From: Thermoplasmata archaeon
GTDB lineage: Archaea > Thermoplasmatota > Thermoplasmata > GCA-020350865
Reading direction: 5' to 3'
DNA length: 5,794 nucleotides
Assembly: GCA_020351895.1 (NCBI GenBank)
Contig: CP070672.1
Span: forward strand, 2,869,163 to 2,874,956
Part shown: one piece after another, positions 3,957-5,794 of the stretch
How the letters are laid out: each line of letters opens with the position of its first letter
Position numbering within the stretch: the stretch's first letter is position 1
The notes under the pieces: model-generated
Seen by the model: the letters and a program-made list of their open reading frames with translations, nothing else
Database searches by the model: none
What the model was told of the DNA's origin: nothing
Program-made: the position numbers and the translations under genes

Positions 3957-5794
3957 ATGTTCAGAAAGATTGTCACAGTCTGGGTAAGTTTGGCGATAGT
4001 GTTTGGGTTTGTGGTGATTGTGGATATTGTCACAGATTTTACACCCACAGTTAAAGCAGCCACGCTATATGTCAATGAAACAGGCAGTGATGGGGCTTAC
4101 ACGAGTATCCAGGATGCGATAAATGCCTCTAATGATGGAGATACTGTTTTTGTGTATAATGGGACTTATTATGAGCATGTGGTGGTGAACAAGACGATAA
4201 ATCTAACAGGAGAGAATAGAAATATCACTATAATTGATGGTGGTGGGATCGGGGAAGTTATCAATGTGAGTCAGGATGGGGTGAACATTACGGGATTTAG
4301 TGTCATTGGTGGTGGCTCTGACTTTATATTTCCTCAAGATGCAGGGATAGTGCTATATGATGTAAACAACTGTAAAATATCAGATAATAATGTTTCTTCC
4401 AACGACTATTGCGGTATTCGAATTTATTCTTCAAATATGAATAATATCAGTGGCAATATCGTCACCTTAAATTACTATAATGGCATTGTATTACACTCTT
4501 CTGATTGGAACAATGTCAATAATAACATTGTTACAATGAATAGCTACACAGGTATCCAATTATATGATTCTACAGGAAATGAAATTACTAATAATATGGC
4601 CTCGGAAAATGATATCGGGATCTATCTTAAGGAATGCGGAGGTAACATTCTAACTGGTAATACAATGGTAGAAACCGGATTATTTATTTATGGATGGTCC
4701 ATAAATTACTGGAACTTTCATGATATAGATACTACAAATACCATAAATGGCAAACCAGTGTACTATTGGAAGAACCAAAATGGAGGTACAATTCCACTAG
4801 GAGCTGGACAAATAATTCTTTCAAACAGTAACAACATTAACATTGAGGACCAAAACCTTACTAATGGTACCGTTGGCATTCAACTCGCTTTCTCTTCAGA
4901 CATCTATGTCAATGACAACAATGTTTCTTCGAACAAAAAAAATGGCATCTATCTTAGGGTTTCCGATGGTAACACTATCATCGACAATACAATTTCTTCA
5001 AACAGTGAAGAAGGCATATATTTAAGCGCGTCAAGTGCAAACAGCATTACAAATAATACCGTCCTTAATAATGACAAAGGAATCAATATAAGAGTATCAT
5101 CAAATGATAACATAATAATAGGCAACAATGTTTCGAATAATGATTATTGTTTATATATTTCCTCTTCATCAAACAACAAAATATATCACAACAACCTCGT
5201 AGACAATACTTTTCAAGCTTTTGATGGAACAAATAACGGTAATTACTGGGATAACGGATATCCCTTAGGTGGCAATTACTGGTATGATTACGGCGGCGTT
5301 GACGACTACAAGGGTCCCAACCAAGACATTCCAGGCAGAGATGGTATCGGAGATACCAATTACTCGATAGATTCTGATTCAATAGACAACTATCCCCTGA
5401 TGGGACCATACCCATACTTTCCCACGGAAAATTACACTATTTTACAACAAGGTTGGAACTTGATTTCCATTCCACCAATTCAAGACAATCAAGATTTATC
5501 AAAGGTCCTTGAAATGATTGACGGTTATTACGATGCAGTCCAATGGCATGACATTTCCGAGACAAGTGATCCCTGGAAACATCACAGACTAGGCAAACCC
5601 TTCGGAAACGATTTATTTCACCTGAACGAAACAATGGGCTTCTGGATTCATATCACCCAGCCAGGAGACACCATTTTCCTTTACAACGGCACACAACCAA
5701 CCACCAACCAATCCATCACCCTCCATCCAGGTTGGAACATGGTGGGCTACCCATCCCTTTCCAACAGAAACCGGACCGCAGCCTTGAACAACAT
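3957..5794 (+). CDS. Secreted NosD-like beta-helix protein B, 3' end outside window
   Basis: The frame is open from ATG 3957 to the last base: 612 complete codons without a stop. It is a paralogue of protein A in the same orientation. The signal peptide (MFRKIVTVWVSLAIVFGFVV, cleavage probably after TVKA) matches A closely. The cap (SIQDAINASNDGDTVFVYNG) follows. Coils have glycines near 130, 153, 176, 199 and 221; the NosD-type insert (TINGKPVYYWK) is at about 261-306; more coils lie near 307, 330, 353 and 375. The NYWDN...GIGDT...NYPLM segment starts at 429. The first GWN half-repeat starts at 499 with its GFWIH at 561, and the second GWN is at 592. By comparison with A about 48 residues are missing, so the whole protein would be near 660 residues. 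It has roughly half as many coils as A. Role and substrate are as uncertain as for A; extracellular glycan or surface binding is likely. Confidence 0.93.
   Translation, partial: MFRKIVTVWVSLAIVFGFVVIVDIVTDFTPTVKAATLYVNETGSDGAYTSIQDAINASNDGDTVFVYNGTYYEHVVVNKTINLTGENRNITIIDGGGIGEVINVSQDGVNITGFSVIGGGSDFIFPQDAGIVLYDVNNCKISDNNVSSNDYCGIRIYSSNMNNISGNIVTLNYYNGIVLHSSDWNNVNNNIVTMNSYTGIQLYDSTGNEITNNMASENDIGIYLKECGGNILTGNTMVETGLFIYGWSINYWNFHDIDTTNTINGKPVYYWKNQNGGTIPLGAGQIILSNSNNINIEDQNLTNGTVGIQLAFSSDIYVNDNNVSSNKKNGIYLRVSDGNTIIDNTISSNSEEGIYLSASSANSITNNTVLNNDKGINIRVSSNDNIIIGNNVSNNDYCLYISSSSNNKIYHNNLVDNTFQAFDGTNNGNYWDNGYPLGGNYWYDYGGVDDYKGPNQDIPGRDGIGDTNYSIDSDSIDNYPLMGPYPYFPTENYTILQQGWNLISIPPIQDNQDLSKVLEMIDGYYDAVQWHDISETSDPWKHHRLGKPFGNDLFHLNETMGFWIHITQPGDTIFLYNGTQPTTNQSITLHPGWNMVGYPSLSNRNRTAALNN
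4344..5163 (+). repeat. Beta-helix coil repeats within gene B
   Basis: About ten units of 66-69 bases encode the coils, in two groups either side of the NosD-type insert (about 4738-4874). The pattern is as in gene A, with GIRI, GIVL, GIQL, GIYL, GIQL, GIYL, GIYL and GINI turns in order. Asparagine codons dominate. Confidence 0.8.
5664..5794 (+). repeat. 131-base exact repeat, copy in gene B, runs to window edge
   Basis: Identical to 2924-3054 at every base, offset 2740. It encodes residues 570-612 of protein B plus two bases of the next codon. The sharp left boundary at 5664 follows a stretch of about 81% identity. The right boundary lies beyond the window. Confidence 0.95.

Noticed and set aside
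5083..5634. Open frames on the minus strand opposite gene B (5083-5415 and 5437-5634)
   Set aside because: They lie wholly within a well-supported gene, have no promoter or ribosome site that I see, and their translations are cysteine- and arginine-rich as expected for antisense of asparagine-rich coding DNA.

Overview
The window looks archaeal, most likely euryarchaeal and possibly Thermoplasmatota. The reasons are two large secreted right-handed beta-helix proteins of a kind common in archaea, and BRE/TATA-like promoters (GGAAGTTATTTATT) that sit about 29 bases from the start codons, as expected for leaderless archaeal mRNAs. Most of the DNA is AT-rich. The lineage is an inference from sequence style; no rRNA or other marker gene is present. 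All genes recognised are on the + strand.

Layout. Bases 1-411 hold the C-terminal part of an unrecognised protein whose start lies left of the window. Bases 412-607 are intergenic, with an A-tract, the first copy of a short conserved element (502-529) and a promoter (553-585). Bases 608-3202 encode beta-helix protein A (864 residues). Bases 3203-3559 hold a second A-tract, a second element copy (3285-3312), a probable 43-residue single-span membrane protein (3315-3446) and a promoter region with a perfect palindrome. Bases 3560-3757 encode a 65-residue two-span membrane protein. Bases 3758-3956 are intergenic and closely resemble 412-607: A-tract, third element copy (3850-3877) and promoter (3902-3934). 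From 3957 to the right edge runs a paralogue of protein A, open to the last base; it is about 48 codons short of its stop if it matches A.

How the parts relate. Proteins A and B share a signal peptide, an N-terminal cap, a beta-helix made of about 22-25 residue coils, a NosD-like insert in the helix, an NYW...GIGDT...NYPLM segment, and a C-terminal domain built from two GWN...WIH half-repeats. They were duplicated together with their promoters. Over the last 131 bases of the window they are identical at every base, while the 129 bases just before differ at about 19% of positions. That pattern points to gene conversion or another recent homogenising event.

The most unusual feature is the conserved 27-28 base element. 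It occurs three times in the same orientation, each time 82-92 bases after a stop codon, and each copy is preceded by an A-tract and an ACAYYTT-like box at fixed spacing. I do not recognise it. No CRISPR array, transposase, tRNA, rRNA or defence gene was seen.
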